Below are positions 44,715 through 54,850 of a stretch of DNA of 64,000 bases, piece by piece. Position numbers and translations under genes: made by a program. The notes below the pieces were generated by a model. The model ran no database searches. It saw only the letters and a list, made by a program, of their open reading frames with translations, and had not been told where the DNA came from. Origin of the DNA: Halomonas sp. TD01 (GTDB lineage Bacteria; Pseudomonadota; Gammaproteobacteria; Pseudomonadales; Halomonadaceae). The stretch spans positions 2,542,001 to 2,606,000 of the forward strand of contig NZ_OV350343.1 in the NCBI RefSeq assembly GCF_923868895.1. The letters run 5' to 3'. Each line of letters starts with the position of its first letter. Position 1 is the first letter of the stretch.

Positions 44715-45881
44715 ATGGCGCATTCCTCTTCAGAGGGTTTGTCCCCTATCGCTGAGCTGGTGGAAGATATCCGCCAGGGCAAAATGGTGATTCTCATGGA
44801 TGATGAGGATCGCGAAAACGAAGGTGATATCATCATGGCGGCCGAAAAAGTTCAGGCCGAGCATATCAACTTCATGGCGCGCTATGCCTGTGGGCTCATT
44901 TGCATGCCAATGACTCGCGAGCGTTGCGAGCAGCTAAACCTGCCGCTAATGGTGCGTGACAATGGCTCTGGGTTTGGCACTAAGTTTACGCTTTCCATTG
45001 AAGCGACCGAAGGTGTGACCACTGGTATCTCAGCAGCTGATCGTGCGCGCACTGTTCAAGCGGCAGTGGCGGCGAATGCCAAACCGTCGGATATCGTCCA
45101 GCCAGGGCATATTTTTCCGCTGATGGCCGAGCCGGGTGGCGTCCTGCGTCGTGCCGGGCATACAGAAGCAGCCTGTGATTTGGCCTCATTAGCAGGCTGT
45201 GATCCTAGTGGCGTTATTTGTGAAATCATGAATGACGATGGCAGCATGGCGCGTCGCCCTGAGCTTGAAGTGTTTGCTAAAAAGCATGGTATTAAAATTG
45301 GCACGATTGCTGATTTAATTCACTATCGTATCGTTAATGAACAAACGGTTGATCCGGTTGAAACTACCAGCGTAATGACGGCCCATGGGGAGCTGGCGCT
45401 GCATGTTTTCCGTGACCGTATCCAAGGTGCTCACCATTTAGCGTTAGTGAAGGGCCAGCCGACGCCAGAGCAGGCGACGACTGTGCGAGTTCACTTAGCG
45501 GATACGCTGCGTGATATCGTAGGGTTAATGAAAGGTGAACAGTGCCGTTGGGATGCTCATCGTGCGCTCGAAGAGATCGCCAATGCGTCTGCGGGTGTCT
45601 TTGTGCTGATTGACGATGGTCGTCCTCACCAAGACTTGAAAGATCAACTCGATATTTTTCTGGATCGCGTGCGTCAACCTCGCACCAGCGATTCGGACGG
45701 TTCAGGTAACTACTTAACGATTGGTACTGGCTCGCAAATCCTACGCCATTTAGGGGTAGGCAAAATGCGGCTACTCAGCTCACCGTGGAAATTCTCAGCG
45801 CTCTCCGGTTTTGATCTCGAAGTTGTCGAGCGTCTGGGGCCAAATGACACGGCGTATGAGCCAACTTCTCAGCAGGAATAA
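44715..45881 (+). CDS. ribB: 3,4-dihydroxy-2-butanone-4-phosphate synthase (RibBA-type, degenerate GCHII half)
   Basis: A 388-aa protein. The N-terminal half (about 8-210) is a full DHBP synthase with [11 protein letters not shown] and [11 protein letters not shown], converting ribulose 5-phosphate to the four-carbon riboflavin precursor. The C-terminal half aligns with GTP cyclohydrolase II, but the three zinc cysteines are not present: the region that should read CLTGD...RCDCG shows only one Cys in [10 protein letters not shown]. So only RibB activity is expected, and a separate ribA is needed. ATG 44715 follows TTGGAGATTCC. Confidence 0.95.
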   Translation: MAHSSSEGLSPIAELVEDIRQGKMVILMDDEDRENEGDIIMAAEKVQAEHINFMARYACGLICMPMTRERCEQLNLPLMVRDNGSGFGTKFTLSIEATEGVTTGISAADRARTVQAAVAANAKPSDIVQPGHIFPLMAEPGGVLRRAGHTEAACDLASLAGCDPSGVICEIMNDDGSMARRPELEVFAKKHGIKIGTIADLIHYRIVNEQTVDPVETTSVMTAHGELALHVFRDRIQGAHHLALVKGQPTPEQATTVRVHLADTLRDIVGLMKGEQCRWDAHRALEEIANASAGVFVLIDDGRPHQDLKDQLDIFLDRVRQPRTSDSDGSGNYLTIGTGSQILRHLGVGKMRLLSSPWKFSALSGFDLEVVERLGPNDTAYEPTSQQE

Positions 45882-45885
45882 ATTG

Positions 45886-46374
45886 ATGCAATCCCTTTCG
45901 CAAGTTGAAGGCACTTTTGTGGATGTCGATGGCCGTTATGTCATCGTTGTAGGTCGCTTTAACCACCATGTGGTGGATAGCCTGGTGGAAGGTGCTATCG
46001 ATAGCCTGACACGCCACGGCGTTGATGCGGACAATATTCACCTTGTCCACGTACCCGGTGCTTGGGAACTGCCGCTGGCAGTAAAGCGCGTACTTAACGT
46101 CATGAAGCCCGATGCTGTTATCGCGCTGGGCGCTGTCATTCGTGGTGGCACACCGCATTTTGAATATGTGGCGGGTGGCTGCAATACCGCCATTAACCAC
46201 CTCCAACTTGAGTTTGATACGCCGGTAGCAAACGGCGTGTTGACCGTTGAGTCTATCGAGCAGGCGATTGAGCGGGCAGGCACCAAAGCGGGTAATAAAG
46301 GTACGGAAGCCGCAATGGCAGCGATGGAGATGGTGTCGTTACTGCGTGCATTGCCGTTAGGAGATAACCAATGA
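45886..46374 (+). CDS. ribH: Lumazine synthase
   Basis: A 162-aa cytoplasmic enzyme that condenses the RibB and RibD products into lumazine. Seen: [27 protein letters not shown] and [15 protein letters not shown] with the catalytic His. I place the start at ATG 45886, 4 bp after the ribBA stop with AGCAGGAA upstream; the frame extends back into ribBA to 45811 without reason. It overlaps nusB by 4 bp. Confidence 0.97.
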   Translation: MQSLSQVEGTFVDVDGRYVIVVGRFNHHVVDSLVEGAIDSLTRHGVDADNIHLVHVPGAWELPLAVKRVLNVMKPDAVIALGAVIRGGTPHFEYVAGGCNTAINHLQLEFDTPVANGVLTVESIEQAIERAGTKAGNKGTEAAMAAMEMVSLLRALPLGDNQ

Positions 46375-46874
46375 GCGAACGTCGTGAGCGTAAGCCCTCT
46401 GCCGCGCAGCTAGGGCGCCACGCCGCACGTGAGTTAGCGGTTCAGGGGATTTACCAGTGGCAAATGACAGGTAAATCAATCACCACTATCGAAGCTGAGT
46501 TTCGCAGCCAAGTAGCGGATGATGACCTGGAAGATTACGAAAATTGGGTGAAGGTAATGGAAATCGCTGATAAGGCGCTTTTTCATGAACTGCTGCATAA
46601 CACGGTCAGATTCAAAGCGGAGTTAGATCGTGAAATTGCGCCGTTGCTCGACCGTCGCTTAGAAGACCTGGATGCCGTTGAGTTAGCCATCCTTCGCTTG
46701 GGAGCCTACGAGCTTTCTCGGCGAATGGAAGTGCCCTACCGAGTAGTGATTAACGAAGGCGTTGAGCTGGCCAAATCATTTGGTGCCACCGACGGCCATA
46801 AATACGTGAACGGCATTCTCGATAAGCTAGCAAATCGCTTACGAAGTGCCGAGGTCAGCGCTCGCCGTCTGTAA
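46371..46874 (+). CDS. nusB: Transcription antitermination factor NusB
   Basis: A 167-aa RNA-binding protein of the rRNA antitermination complex. The family pattern is visible: [33 protein letters not shown], and [27 protein letters not shown]. It is slightly longer than E. coli NusB (139 aa) through a charged N-terminus. Its ATG overlaps the ribH stop. Confidence 0.97.
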   Translation: MSERRERKPSAAQLGRHAARELAVQGIYQWQMTGKSITTIEAEFRSQVADDDLEDYENWVKVMEIADKALFHELLHNTVRFKAELDREIAPLLDRRLEDLDAVELAILRLGAYELSRRMEVPYRVVINEGVELAKSFGATDGHKYVNGILDKLANRLRSAEVSARRL

Positions 46875-46909
46875 GGCGAGCCTCCTGATAATGCGTTTAA
46901 GGGGCCTTT

Positions 46910-47887
46910 GTGCTTGGCGAATTTGAACTGATTCAGCGCTACTTCATGTCGCCGCAGGAGGCGCACGCGACAGCTGGCATAGCGCTTGAAAATGGCGACG
47001 ATGCAGCGCTTTTAGTGCCCCAAGCAGGTCAACAGCTTGTGGTTAGCGTTGATACATCGGTGAGTGACGTCCACTTCCCCCACGATGCCCCCGCCAACGC
47101 GATAGGGCATCGCGCGCTGGCGGTGGCGCTCAGCGATTTAGCTGCCATGGGAGCGACGTCTCGTTGGTGCCTGATGGCAATGACGCTTGATAAAAGCGTC
47201 TTTAATGATCGTGCAACTGCCGAGCGATGGTTAGCGGGTTACGCCGAAGGGTTTCATACGCTTTGCCAGCAGCATTCTACGGCGCTGGTTGGTGGCGATG
47301 TCACCTCCGGGGCACTGACTATTGGTGTCACGGTGATGGGCGAAGTGCCAACCGGCCAAGCGCTAACCCGGTCAGGCGCAAAGGCCGGTGATGTTATTGC
47401 GGTGACCGGTGCGCTGGGTGGTGGCGCTGGTGGCCTGGCACTTTGGCGACAGGGCGAACGCGAGTTATCGCACCCTCTGCTAGCCCGTTATTTGTTACCT
47501 CAACCTCGTTTAGCTGCGGGTGCTGCATTGCGCGGCATTGCGACAGCGGCATTAGATATTTCGGATGGCTTGCTGGCAGATTTATCGCACTTACGTAAGG
47601 CATCTGAAGTAGGCTGTGTACTAGAGGTCGACGCGCTACCGTTGGCGACCGGACTGCAAGAGGCGATGGGCCACGATGGTGCGATAAAAGCCGCGCTGTC
47701 GGGTGGTGATGACTACGAACTGCTGGTGACACTCTCACCTAATAATCTCGCTATTGCTCAGCAGCGACTCGCCGATTGTGGCCTCTCGCTGACCGTGATA
47801 GGCCGCTGTACGGAAACGCTAGGCGTGACTGGCGTTGCCGCCAGTGACTACGAAGGATGGCAGCATTTTAGCGGGGAAGCGCCATGA
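46910..47887 (+). CDS. thiL: Thiamine-monophosphate kinase
   Basis: A 325-aa kinase making thiamine diphosphate from thiamine monophosphate. It has NGDDAALL, SVDTSVSDVHFP, GHRALAVALSDLAAMGA and SGGDDYELL. It starts with GTG at 46910 after AAGGGG. The stop overlaps pgpA by 4 bp. ThiL beside nusB and pgpA is the standard gammaproteobacterial order. Confidence 0.96.
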   Translation: MLGEFELIQRYFMSPQEAHATAGIALENGDDAALLVPQAGQQLVVSVDTSVSDVHFPHDAPANAIGHRALAVALSDLAAMGATSRWCLMAMTLDKSVFNDRATAERWLAGYAEGFHTLCQQHSTALVGGDVTSGALTIGVTVMGEVPTGQALTRSGAKAGDVIAVTGALGGGAGGLALWRQGERELSHPLLARYLLPQPRLAAGAALRGIATAALDISDGLLADLSHLRKASEVGCVLEVDALPLATGLQEAMGHDGAIKAALSGGDDYELLVTLSPNNLAIAQQRLADCGLSLTVIGRCTETLGVTGVAASDYEGWQHFSGEAP

Positions 47888-48357
47888 ACCGAGCACCAGC
47901 GAGCGTTTGGCGTCGGCCAACCCATTTTTTTGCGTTTGGTTTAGGCAGTGGTGCGGTGCCCTGGGCACCAGGCACCTTTGGTACTCTGGCGGCTATTCCT
48001 TTCTATTGGATGATGGCCGACCTGCCTTTGAGCTGGTATCTGGGTATTGTCTTCGCTGCATTTGTCGTTGGGGTTTGGTTATGCGATAAAACCTCTCATG
48101 ACTTAGGCGTACACGATCACTCCGGTATTGTTTGGGATGAGTTTGTTGGCTACTGGATAACCATGGCGGCAGTGCCCTTTTCATGGGAGGCGGCTCTATG
48201 GGGGTTCATCGTTTTTCGTATTTTCGATGTCTTCAAGCCGTGGCCCATCCGTTGGGCAGACCGGCGAGTTGCCGGTGGATTTGGCATTATGATTGATGAC
48301 GTAATGGCTGGCATCTACGCGTGGAGTACGATGCATTTATGGTTTTGGCTACACTAA
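47884..48357 (+). CDS. pgpA: Phosphatidylglycerophosphatase A
   Basis: A 157-aa inner-membrane phosphatase that makes phosphatidylglycerol. Motifs: FGLGSGAVPWAPGTFGTL near the N-terminus, HDHSGIVWDEFVGYW with acidic metal ligands, and FRIFDVFKPWPIRWAD. It has about four membrane segments. Last gene of the nrdR-rib-nus-thi operon. Confidence 0.96.
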   Translation: MNRAPASVWRRPTHFFAFGLGSGAVPWAPGTFGTLAAIPFYWMMADLPLSWYLGIVFAAFVVGVWLCDKTSHDLGVHDHSGIVWDEFVGYWITMAAVPFSWEAALWGFIVFRIFDVFKPWPIRWADRRVAGGFGIMIDDVMAGIYAWSTMHLWFWLH

Positions 48358-48487
48358 TAGCCTATCTGTAAAAAAACGAGAAGTTGAGCCACTTATAATA
48401 ATGAATGGACTTAGATAATTACTGAAAACTGATCACGCAACGTCGGTGGCGAATGGCTCCAATCGCGGGGGTGTTCAAGGAGATCGC

Positions 48488-49741
48488 ATGCGCAAGGAAC
48501 GACTGATCGTCCCTATTCTCGCAGCCTTGGCGGTGGCGTGGGTGGTGGCACAACTGCTATCGAGCATTTTGTTTGAACGCAGCCTTCGTCAAGCACTAGA
48601 AGATTTGGAAGCGCGAGGGGAGTGGCGAGTTAGTCGGACGGAGAGTCGTCAAGGATGGTTAACGTCTCAGGGAAAGCTGCTTTTATCGCCCCTGTTAGGA
48701 CGGCCGTGGCGGCTAGAGCTGACTTACCGTGCTCGTCATGGTGCGTTAAGTACTGACGTTGAAGGAACGCTGCTGCCCCGTTTAGATAGCGTTTTGCAAA
48801 AAGCAGTGGGCGAGGTCTCTGCCCCGTCTATACCTCGCTGGCAAGGGCGCTACCATACGCTAAGTGGTCATAGTGAACTGCGTTTGGCACTTGCCCCCTT
48901 TGTTATCCAGCAAAATGGCCGTGAGCTATCTGTTCGCGGTGCCAGAATGCGTTTAGAAGGCGTGTTTGGTGATTGGCGATTGCGTGCACTGGTCGACCAG
49001 CTAACGCTAACGGATGGCCCTGCCCAGCTAACGATGGGTCCTTTATCCCTTGAAAGCCGTTATACCTACATCGATGATGCCTATCACTTTGCTCAACGCG
49101 ACCACCTCCATGTTGAGTCGTTATCGCTTCATTATCCTGCCTATGATATTTATCTTTCGCCGCTTGATGTGCACAGCCATATGGTGCTCGACGAGCAAGA
49201 GCTGCGTCTCAATGGCGAATTGATTATTGGTGAGGTGAGCGTCCCAAGCGAAGCGCCAGATACCCCTCTGTTAAGCGGGCGGATTGAAGCCGAGCTTTCA
49301 CGTCTTAATGCGGATGCTGTGCGCGAAACCATCTTGCGGCTGCGTCAGGAAGCCTCATGGGGCGATGCTAGTCTTCCCATGGCAGAAGGCTTGCTGGTGC
49401 GCTTGGCCCCCGATTTAAAGGGCGTGTTGAGCGACTCCCCCCGTTTAGACATCACGACGGTGGCTATTGAAAGCCCGCTGCTTGGTATCAATGTTAATGC
49501 GGATGGTGCGCTCTTTTTTGATGCGCGTGGGCTCGATGAACTCACCATAACAGGATTAGACACACCAGAAGAGCGTGCTCGCTGGCTAGATCGTGTTGAT
49601 GGTGACTTCACTTGGTACGATGCGCCAACCGTAGCAGCGCTTTGGCTAGGCCTCCCCCTTGGCACGCGAGAATTAGAGTTTGATGTTATTCGCGGCGAAT
49701 TACGTGTTAATGGACGACCGATGCCCCAGCTTTGGCCTTAA
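48488..49741 (+). CDS. DUF945 (YdgA-like) exported/anchored protein
   Basis: A 417-aa protein with one N-terminal hydrophobic anchor (about residues 6-27) followed by a beta-rich body. The layout (anchor, FERSLRQALEDLEARGEW, repeated layer-like segments ending with LELEFDVIRGELRVNGRPM-type closing) is that of DUF945/YdgA proteins, which have no firmly assigned biochemical function. I use ATG 48488 with AAGGAGA upstream rather than 48446. It lies 172 bp before lon with no terminator between. Confidence 0.75.
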   Translation: MRKERLIVPILAALAVAWVVAQLLSSILFERSLRQALEDLEARGEWRVSRTESRQGWLTSQGKLLLSPLLGRPWRLELTYRARHGALSTDVEGTLLPRLDSVLQKAVGEVSAPSIPRWQGRYHTLSGHSELRLALAPFVIQQNGRELSVRGARMRLEGVFGDWRLRALVDQLTLTDGPAQLTMGPLSLESRYTYIDDAYHFAQRDHLHVESLSLHYPAYDIYLSPLDVHSHMVLDEQELRLNGELIIGEVSVPSEAPDTPLLSGRIEAELSRLNADAVRETILRLRQEASWGDASLPMAEGLLVRLAPDLKGVLSDSPRLDITTVAIESPLLGINVNADGALFFDARGLDELTITGLDTPEERARWLDRVDGDFTWYDAPTVAALWLGLPLGTRELEFDVIRGELRVNGRPMPQLWP

Positions 49742-49913
49742 ACGCCTTAATCTTCAACGTTTTAAACTTAACAACGACGAGTTCTCGAGACGTTGCCCTT
49801 CTTCAGATGAACCGCTACAAATGGTGCCAAGGGTTGAAGTTCACCCTCTGTGCCCACATTCCTTAAGCATTGCTAAGCGGATCAATCCGCTAGTCACTGC
49901 TATAGGAGTGCGC

Positions 49914-52373
49914 ATGAGCGACCAGGATTACGACCGCGATCACGAACATCTCGACTGGCTGACGGACGATGAGTCCGACGCGCAGCAAGACGACGCCTCG
50001 AGTAGTGAAGAGCATCGTTCAGACGGTGAAAAAGTCAACTCGTTAGTGCCCGCCAGCGATATGCTTCCCGAGCGTATCTACCTACTACCAATCCATAATC
50101 GGCCATTTTTTCCTGCTCAAGTGCAGCCGCTGGTGATCAACCGCGAGCGTTGGGAAGAAACCATGCGTCGGGTAGGTAATACACCTCATCACACCATCGG
50201 TGTTGCCTTTGTTGGTGAACAAGGTGTTGAGTCGTTAGGTCATGACGATTTTCCCGAGATTGGCACGGCGGTCAAAGTACATAAACTGCAGAGCGAAGAT
50301 CAACAAATTCAGTTTATTGCTCAGGGGGTTAAACGCTTTAAAATTCAGCGCTGGCTGTCTAAAGAGCCGCCTTACCTGGTTGAAGTAAGCTATCCCAAAG
50401 AACCCGTAGATGCCGAGAATGAAGAAACCCGCGCCTATGCGATGGCCATTATTAACGGCATCAAAGAGTTATTGCCGATTAACCCGCTTTATGGCGAAGA
50501 ACTAAAACACTACCTCAATCGCTTCAGCCCTCATGAGCCCGGCCCGCTAACCGACTTCGCGGCCGCGATCACGTCTGCTAAAGGTCCTGAGCTGCAGGAT
50601 GTGCTTGCGACGTTGTCAGTCGCGGAACGTATGCATAAAGTCCTGCCGCTACTACGCAAAGAAATTGATGTTGCTCAGTTGCAAAGCGAAATCAGTGAGC
50701 AGGTGAATGCTCAAATGCAGGAGCGGCAGCGAGAGTTTTTCTTGCGTGAGCAGCTTAAAGTTATTCAGCGTGAACTGGGTATTTCCAAAGACGACCGTGA
50801 AAACGATGTTGATACCTTTAGGGGCCGCCTAGAGTCTCTGGTGGTGCCCGAGCGAGTCCAGGCGCGTATTGATGATGAACTCAACAAACTCAGCGTATTA
50901 GAAACAGGCTCGCCAGAGTACGGCACTACTCGTAACTATCTTGACTGGCTAACCTCGTTGCCCTGGGGAGTCACCAGTCAGGACAAGCTCGACTTGGCTC
51001 ATGCTAGGGAAGTTCTCAATCGCGATCACGACGGCTTACAAGACGTGAAAGAGCGAATTGTTGAGTTTCTTGCCGAAGGCACCTTCAAGGGTGATGTGGG
51101 TGGTTCGATTGTGCTGCTGGTAGGCCCCCCTGGGGTCGGTAAAACCTCGATTGGGCGCTCTATTGCTGAAGCGCTGGGACGTGAGTTTTACCGTTTCTCT
51201 GTGGGCGGTATGCGCGATGAGGCTGAAATTAAAGGCCACCGTCGTACCTACGTGGGCGCAATGCCAGGCAAACTAGTGCAGGCCTTCAAAGAAGTTGAAG
51301 TCGAAAACCCAGTGATTATGCTCGATGAGATTGATAAGTTGGGCCAATCGTTCCAGGGCGATCCCGCGTCAGCCTTGCTTGAAGTACTAGACCCAGAGCA
51401 AAACGTCGACTTCCTGGATCACTATCTCGATGTACGCATGGATCTTTCCAAAGTACTGTTCTTGTGCACCGCGAATACGCTGGACTCTATCCCAGGTCCG
51501 CTGCTTGATCGTATGGAGCAGATCCGTCTTTCAGGTTATATCGCGGAAGAAAAGCTACTGATCGCTAAGCACCATCTATGGCCGAAGCTACTGAAACGCG
51601 ACAACTTGCCCAAGAAGCGTATCAACTTGACGGATGCCGCACTCAAGCAGGTCATTGATGGTTATGCACGTGAAGCGGGGGTACGCCAGCTGGAAAAACA
51701 GTTGCATCGTATTGTCCGTAAGGCAGCGGTGAAGCTTCTGGAAGAGCAACTGGAAACAGTCAAAATTTCGGTCAAAAACCTGGAAGAGTTCTTGGGAGCA
51801 CCCCTATTCCGCAAAGAAAAAGTGCTAAAAGGCGAAGGCGTTGTTACTGGCCTTGCTTGGACCTCCATGGGAGGAGCAACGCTGCCTATCGAAGCAGGTA
51901 AAGTCCATGCGTTGGATCGCGGCTTTAAACTCACCGGCAAGCTTGGCGATGTGATGAAAGAGTCTGCCAATATTGCCTATAGCTACACGCTGGGGCATTT
52001 GCAGGAGTATGGCGCTGATGCCGATTTTTTTGACTCAGCCTTTGTGCATCTCCATGTGCCAGAAGGGGCAACGCCCAAAGATGGCCCGTCGGCAGGGGTC
52101 ACAATGACTACAGCGCTGCTTTCACTGGCTAAGCATCAGGCAATTAATCGCCCCTTGGCGATGACCGGCGAACTGACTCTAACCGGTCAAGTATTACCGG
52201 TGGGTGGTATTCGAGAGAAGATTATCGCTGCGCGCCGTAGCGACATTTTTGAGGTGATACTGCCAGAAGCCAATAAACGCGATTACGAAGAGCTTCCCGA
52301 TTATTTAAAAGAGGGAATGACGGTTCATTTTGCGAACCGCTATCGTGATGTGGCCAACGTCGTATTCACGTAG
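49914..52373 (+). CDS. lon: ATP-dependent protease of the Lon family (stand-alone type)
   Basis: An 819-aa cytoplasmic AAA+ serine protease. It has a LON substrate domain (about 50-240), a coiled coil, Walker A GPPGVGKTS, Walker B IMLDEIDK, and a protease domain with DGPSAGVTM (catalytic Ser) and GGIREKIIAARR (catalytic Lys). The start ATG 49914 follows TAGGAG. A ~48-residue very acidic, likely disordered N-terminal extension precedes the LON domain. The SPEYGTTRNYLDWL segment and the absence of clpPX beside it suggest the second, heat-shock-type Lon of Pseudomonas relatives rather than the canonical one. Confidence 0.95.
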   Translation: MSDQDYDRDHEHLDWLTDDESDAQQDDASSSEEHRSDGEKVNSLVPASDMLPERIYLLPIHNRPFFPAQVQPLVINRERWEETMRRVGNTPHHTIGVAFVGEQGVESLGHDDFPEIGTAVKVHKLQSEDQQIQFIAQGVKRFKIQRWLSKEPPYLVEVSYPKEPVDAENEETRAYAMAIINGIKELLPINPLYGEELKHYLNRFSPHEPGPLTDFAAAITSAKGPELQDVLATLSVAERMHKVLPLLRKEIDVAQLQSEISEQVNAQMQERQREFFLREQLKVIQRELGISKDDRENDVDTFRGRLESLVVPERVQARIDDELNKLSVLETGSPEYGTTRNYLDWLTSLPWGVTSQDKLDLAHAREVLNRDHDGLQDVKERIVEFLAEGTFKGDVGGSIVLLVGPPGVGKTSIGRSIAEALGREFYRFSVGGMRDEAEIKGHRRTYVGAMPGKLVQAFKEVEVENPVIMLDEIDKLGQSFQGDPASALLEVLDPEQNVDFLDHYLDVRMDLSKVLFLCTANTLDSIPGPLLDRMEQIRLSGYIAEEKLLIAKHHLWPKLLKRDNLPKKRINLTDAALKQVIDGYAREAGVRQLEKQLHRIVRKAAVKLLEEQLETVKISVKNLEEFLGAPLFRKEKVLKGEGVVTGLAWTSMGGATLPIEAGKVHALDRGFKLTGKLGDVMKESANIAYSYTLGHLQEYGADADFFDSAFVHLHVPEGATPKDGPSAGVTMTTALLSLAKHQAINRPLAMTGELTLTGQVLPVGGIREKIIAARRSDIFEVILPEANKRDYEELPDYLKEGMTVHFANRYRDVANVVFT

Positions 52374-52405
52374 GTACTTCATTCGAACGTAAAAAACGCA
52401 TGGTT

Positions 52406-52436
52406 AAAGCGCCGCACCGAAGAGTGCGGCGCTTTT
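52406..52436 (+). terminator. Rho-independent terminator after lon
   Basis: Perfect 12-bp stem AAAGCGCCGCAC / GTGCGGCGCTTT with loop CGAAGA and a short T tail, 32 bp after the lon stop. Confidence 0.9.
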
Positions 52437-52521
52437 GCATAGTTATTCAGAGGTTAAATTCCCTTGAGACGCGAGATAATAGAAGCAAACCAAAATTAAA
52501 AGTCCCGAGGGGAGTCTCTGC

Positions 52522-54687
52522 ATGCGCAATAACCAACCCGTCACTCAGCGTGAGTACACGCTCGACGATGAGACTGTGCTGATTTCACGTTCAGATTTGA
52601 AGGGTAACGTGACCTACGCGAATGCAGCGTTTGTCGAGGTAAGCGGCTATACCCGCGATGAATTGATGGGAGCTCCCCACAACTTAATTCGCCACCCAGA
52701 TATGCCGGAAGCAGCCTATGCAGACTTCTGGAAAACCATACAGTCAGGTGCGACTTGGCAGGGGACGGTTAAAAATCGTCGTAAAAACGGCGATCATTAT
52801 TGGGTCAGTGCTAGCGTGGCCCCGCTCAGAGATGGCGACCGTATCGTAGGGTACACCTCGTTGCGGCGCAAAGCACCGGCTCATAGTATTGCGCTGGCTG
52901 AAACCGTCTATAAAGAAATACGCGAAAAAGGCAAGTCACGCCGTTATACGCTGTCGCAGGGCGCATTAAAGCGCCGTGGTGTGGGAGGCTTTTTTGCCCG
53001 CTTTCAGTTTAACAGCCTAAAAGCTAAGTTAACGGGCATGGTGGTGGCGTCACTTATTCTGCTGGGGCTAGCTGGCGGTTTGGGGATGTATGGCTTGATG
53101 GTGTCTGGTGAACGCCTGGACACGTTAAATCGTTCAGGATTAGAAGCTGTCGCTAATCTTCAACGGTTAGAGCGTCAAATTGGTCAGGTTGTTACCCAAT
53201 TGGAACCTGCTGTGCGCAATCCCCGTCGGGTTGATGTTGAAGCGGTTGCCGCGTCAGTGAGCGAGTACTCCCAGTCAATACAAACGCTTTGGAGCGAGTA
53301 TCTTACCGACAGCAATTCTAGTGCAGAGCGCTTACAAGCCTTTGGTGCGGGTTTGACGGCCTGGAGAAGCAGTGTCGATACCACTATAACGGCGATCAGC
53401 GACGCAAATGGCTTTGCCGCTTTCGAAGCCTTTAACGACGGCGTACAGCCTACCACCGAGCAGCTAAGAGAGGGCAGTAGCCAGTTAGTCAGCGATGAAC
53501 GGGCAAGTGCTGAAGCGCTGGTGGGGCAGGCGCGGCAGGGGCGTCAGCAAATGTTGATTGCCCAAGTGGCGTTGATGGTTCTCGGCTTGCTGTTGATGGT
53601 AGGTCTCAGCACGGTGATTTTAAGGTCAGTGCTGCGCAGTGTGGAAGGGGCGCGGCATATTACTTTCCAGATTGCAGCAGGAAATTTGGCTGCGCGGGAG
53701 CGTCGTGAAACTAAAGACGAACTGGGTGAACTGCTTTATTCGTTGGATACCATGCGCTTTAGTTTAGCCAGCATTGTTGGTGACGTAGAACATCGGGTAT
53801 CGGTTGTCACACCTGCTGTTCAGCAAATTGCCGCAGAAAATGAAGAGCTTGCTTCACGTACCGAACAGCAGGCGTCGTCACTGCAGCAAACGGCCTCTAG
53901 CATGGAAGAGATGACTTCCACGGTGCAGCAAAATACTGAGAATGCCCGCCAAGCGACGGAGCTGGCGGTGCAGAATGCCTCAAGCACCCGGGATACCCGA
54001 GAGCAAATGCAGCAGTTGGTCGCAAGAATGCAGCGTATTGCCCAAAGTGCTGAAAAAATGGCGGAGATGATAGGCGTCATTGACGGAATCGCTTTCCAAA
54101 CGAATATCCTGGCGCTCAATGCATCGGTCGAAGCCGCACGTGCCGGTGAGCATGGCCGAGGCTTTGCGGTTGTAGCTAGTGAAGTGCGCAATTTGGCAAG
54201 CCGCAGTGCGGATGCGGCCCAAGAAATTCGCAAGATGATCGATAGCACGACACAAGAGGTCAGCGGCGGGCGCGGCGCGGTTGAGCAGGCAGAACGTGCC
54301 ATCGACAATGTGATGCAGCAGGTCAGCCGTGTCAGTGAACTTATGGAGTCGATTAGCACCGCCTCGAGCGAGCAGAGCAGCGGCATTGGCCAAATTAATT
54401 CCGCGATTGCTGAGATGGACAATGTTACTCAGCAAAATGCCACCAAAGTACAAACCATCGCGGCCTCTGCCGATAATTTAGCGCTAGAGACGTTTGAGCT
54501 GGCGAATGTAGTGGATGCCTTCCGTTTGGAAGGTGCTCAGGAAGAAAATGTCCATTCTGCCCGGGAAAAGCTACAGCAGGTTAATCAAGCGCAGCGTAAA
54601 GCGTCACTGAAACTTCCTTCCGGGGGAGGTGCTGCGGCACAAGGGTTGGCTAGTCAAGAGCACCCTGCACAGTGGGAGACGTTTTAA
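52522..54687 (+). CDS. Methyl-accepting chemotaxis protein with N-terminal PAS (Aer-like)
   Basis: A 721-aa chemoreceptor. A cytoplasmic PAS domain comes first (about 15-125; YANAAFVEVSGY, IRHPDMPEAAYADFW), as in the redox sensor Aer. Then TM1 (about 172-194), a ~150-residue periplasmic domain, TM2 (about 348-370), HAMP (371-425) and the signalling hairpin with IAFQTNILALNASVEAARAGE. The last residues, QWETF, match the C-terminal pentapeptide that tethers the methylation enzymes CheR/CheB in high-abundance receptors, which E. coli Aer lacks. The start has GGGGAG upstream. Probably an energy- or oxygen-taxis receptor. Confidence 0.93.
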   Translation: MRNNQPVTQREYTLDDETVLISRSDLKGNVTYANAAFVEVSGYTRDELMGAPHNLIRHPDMPEAAYADFWKTIQSGATWQGTVKNRRKNGDHYWVSASVAPLRDGDRIVGYTSLRRKAPAHSIALAETVYKEIREKGKSRRYTLSQGALKRRGVGGFFARFQFNSLKAKLTGMVVASLILLGLAGGLGMYGLMVSGERLDTLNRSGLEAVANLQRLERQIGQVVTQLEPAVRNPRRVDVEAVAASVSEYSQSIQTLWSEYLTDSNSSAERLQAFGAGLTAWRSSVDTTITAISDANGFAAFEAFNDGVQPTTEQLREGSSQLVSDERASAEALVGQARQGRQQMLIAQVALMVLGLLLMVGLSTVILRSVLRSVEGARHITFQIAAGNLAARERRETKDELGELLYSLDTMRFSLASIVGDVEHRVSVVTPAVQQIAAENEELASRTEQQASSLQQTASSMEEMTSTVQQNTENARQATELAVQNASSTRDTREQMQQLVARMQRIAQSAEKMAEMIGVIDGIAFQTNILALNASVEAARAGEHGRGFAVVASEVRNLASRSADAAQEIRKMIDSTTQEVSGGRGAVEQAERAIDNVMQQVSRVSELMESISTASSEQSSGIGQINSAIAEMDNVTQQNATKVQTIAASADNLALETFELANVVDAFRLEGAQEENVHSAREKLQQVNQAQRKASLKLPSGGGAAAQGLASQEHPAQWETF

Positions 54688-54850
54688 CTCTGACGAAAAG
54701 ACGCTTACGAATAGGGCACGGCGGTTACTCTCACCATCTGCTCTCTCCATCTAGTCTCCGCGGTGCGCTCATGCCACAATCTAAGGCCGCTGGATTCACT
54801 TGCCTGTCGCCAAGAATGCGGCAGGCCATGATAAAGATGTAGAGGACACC

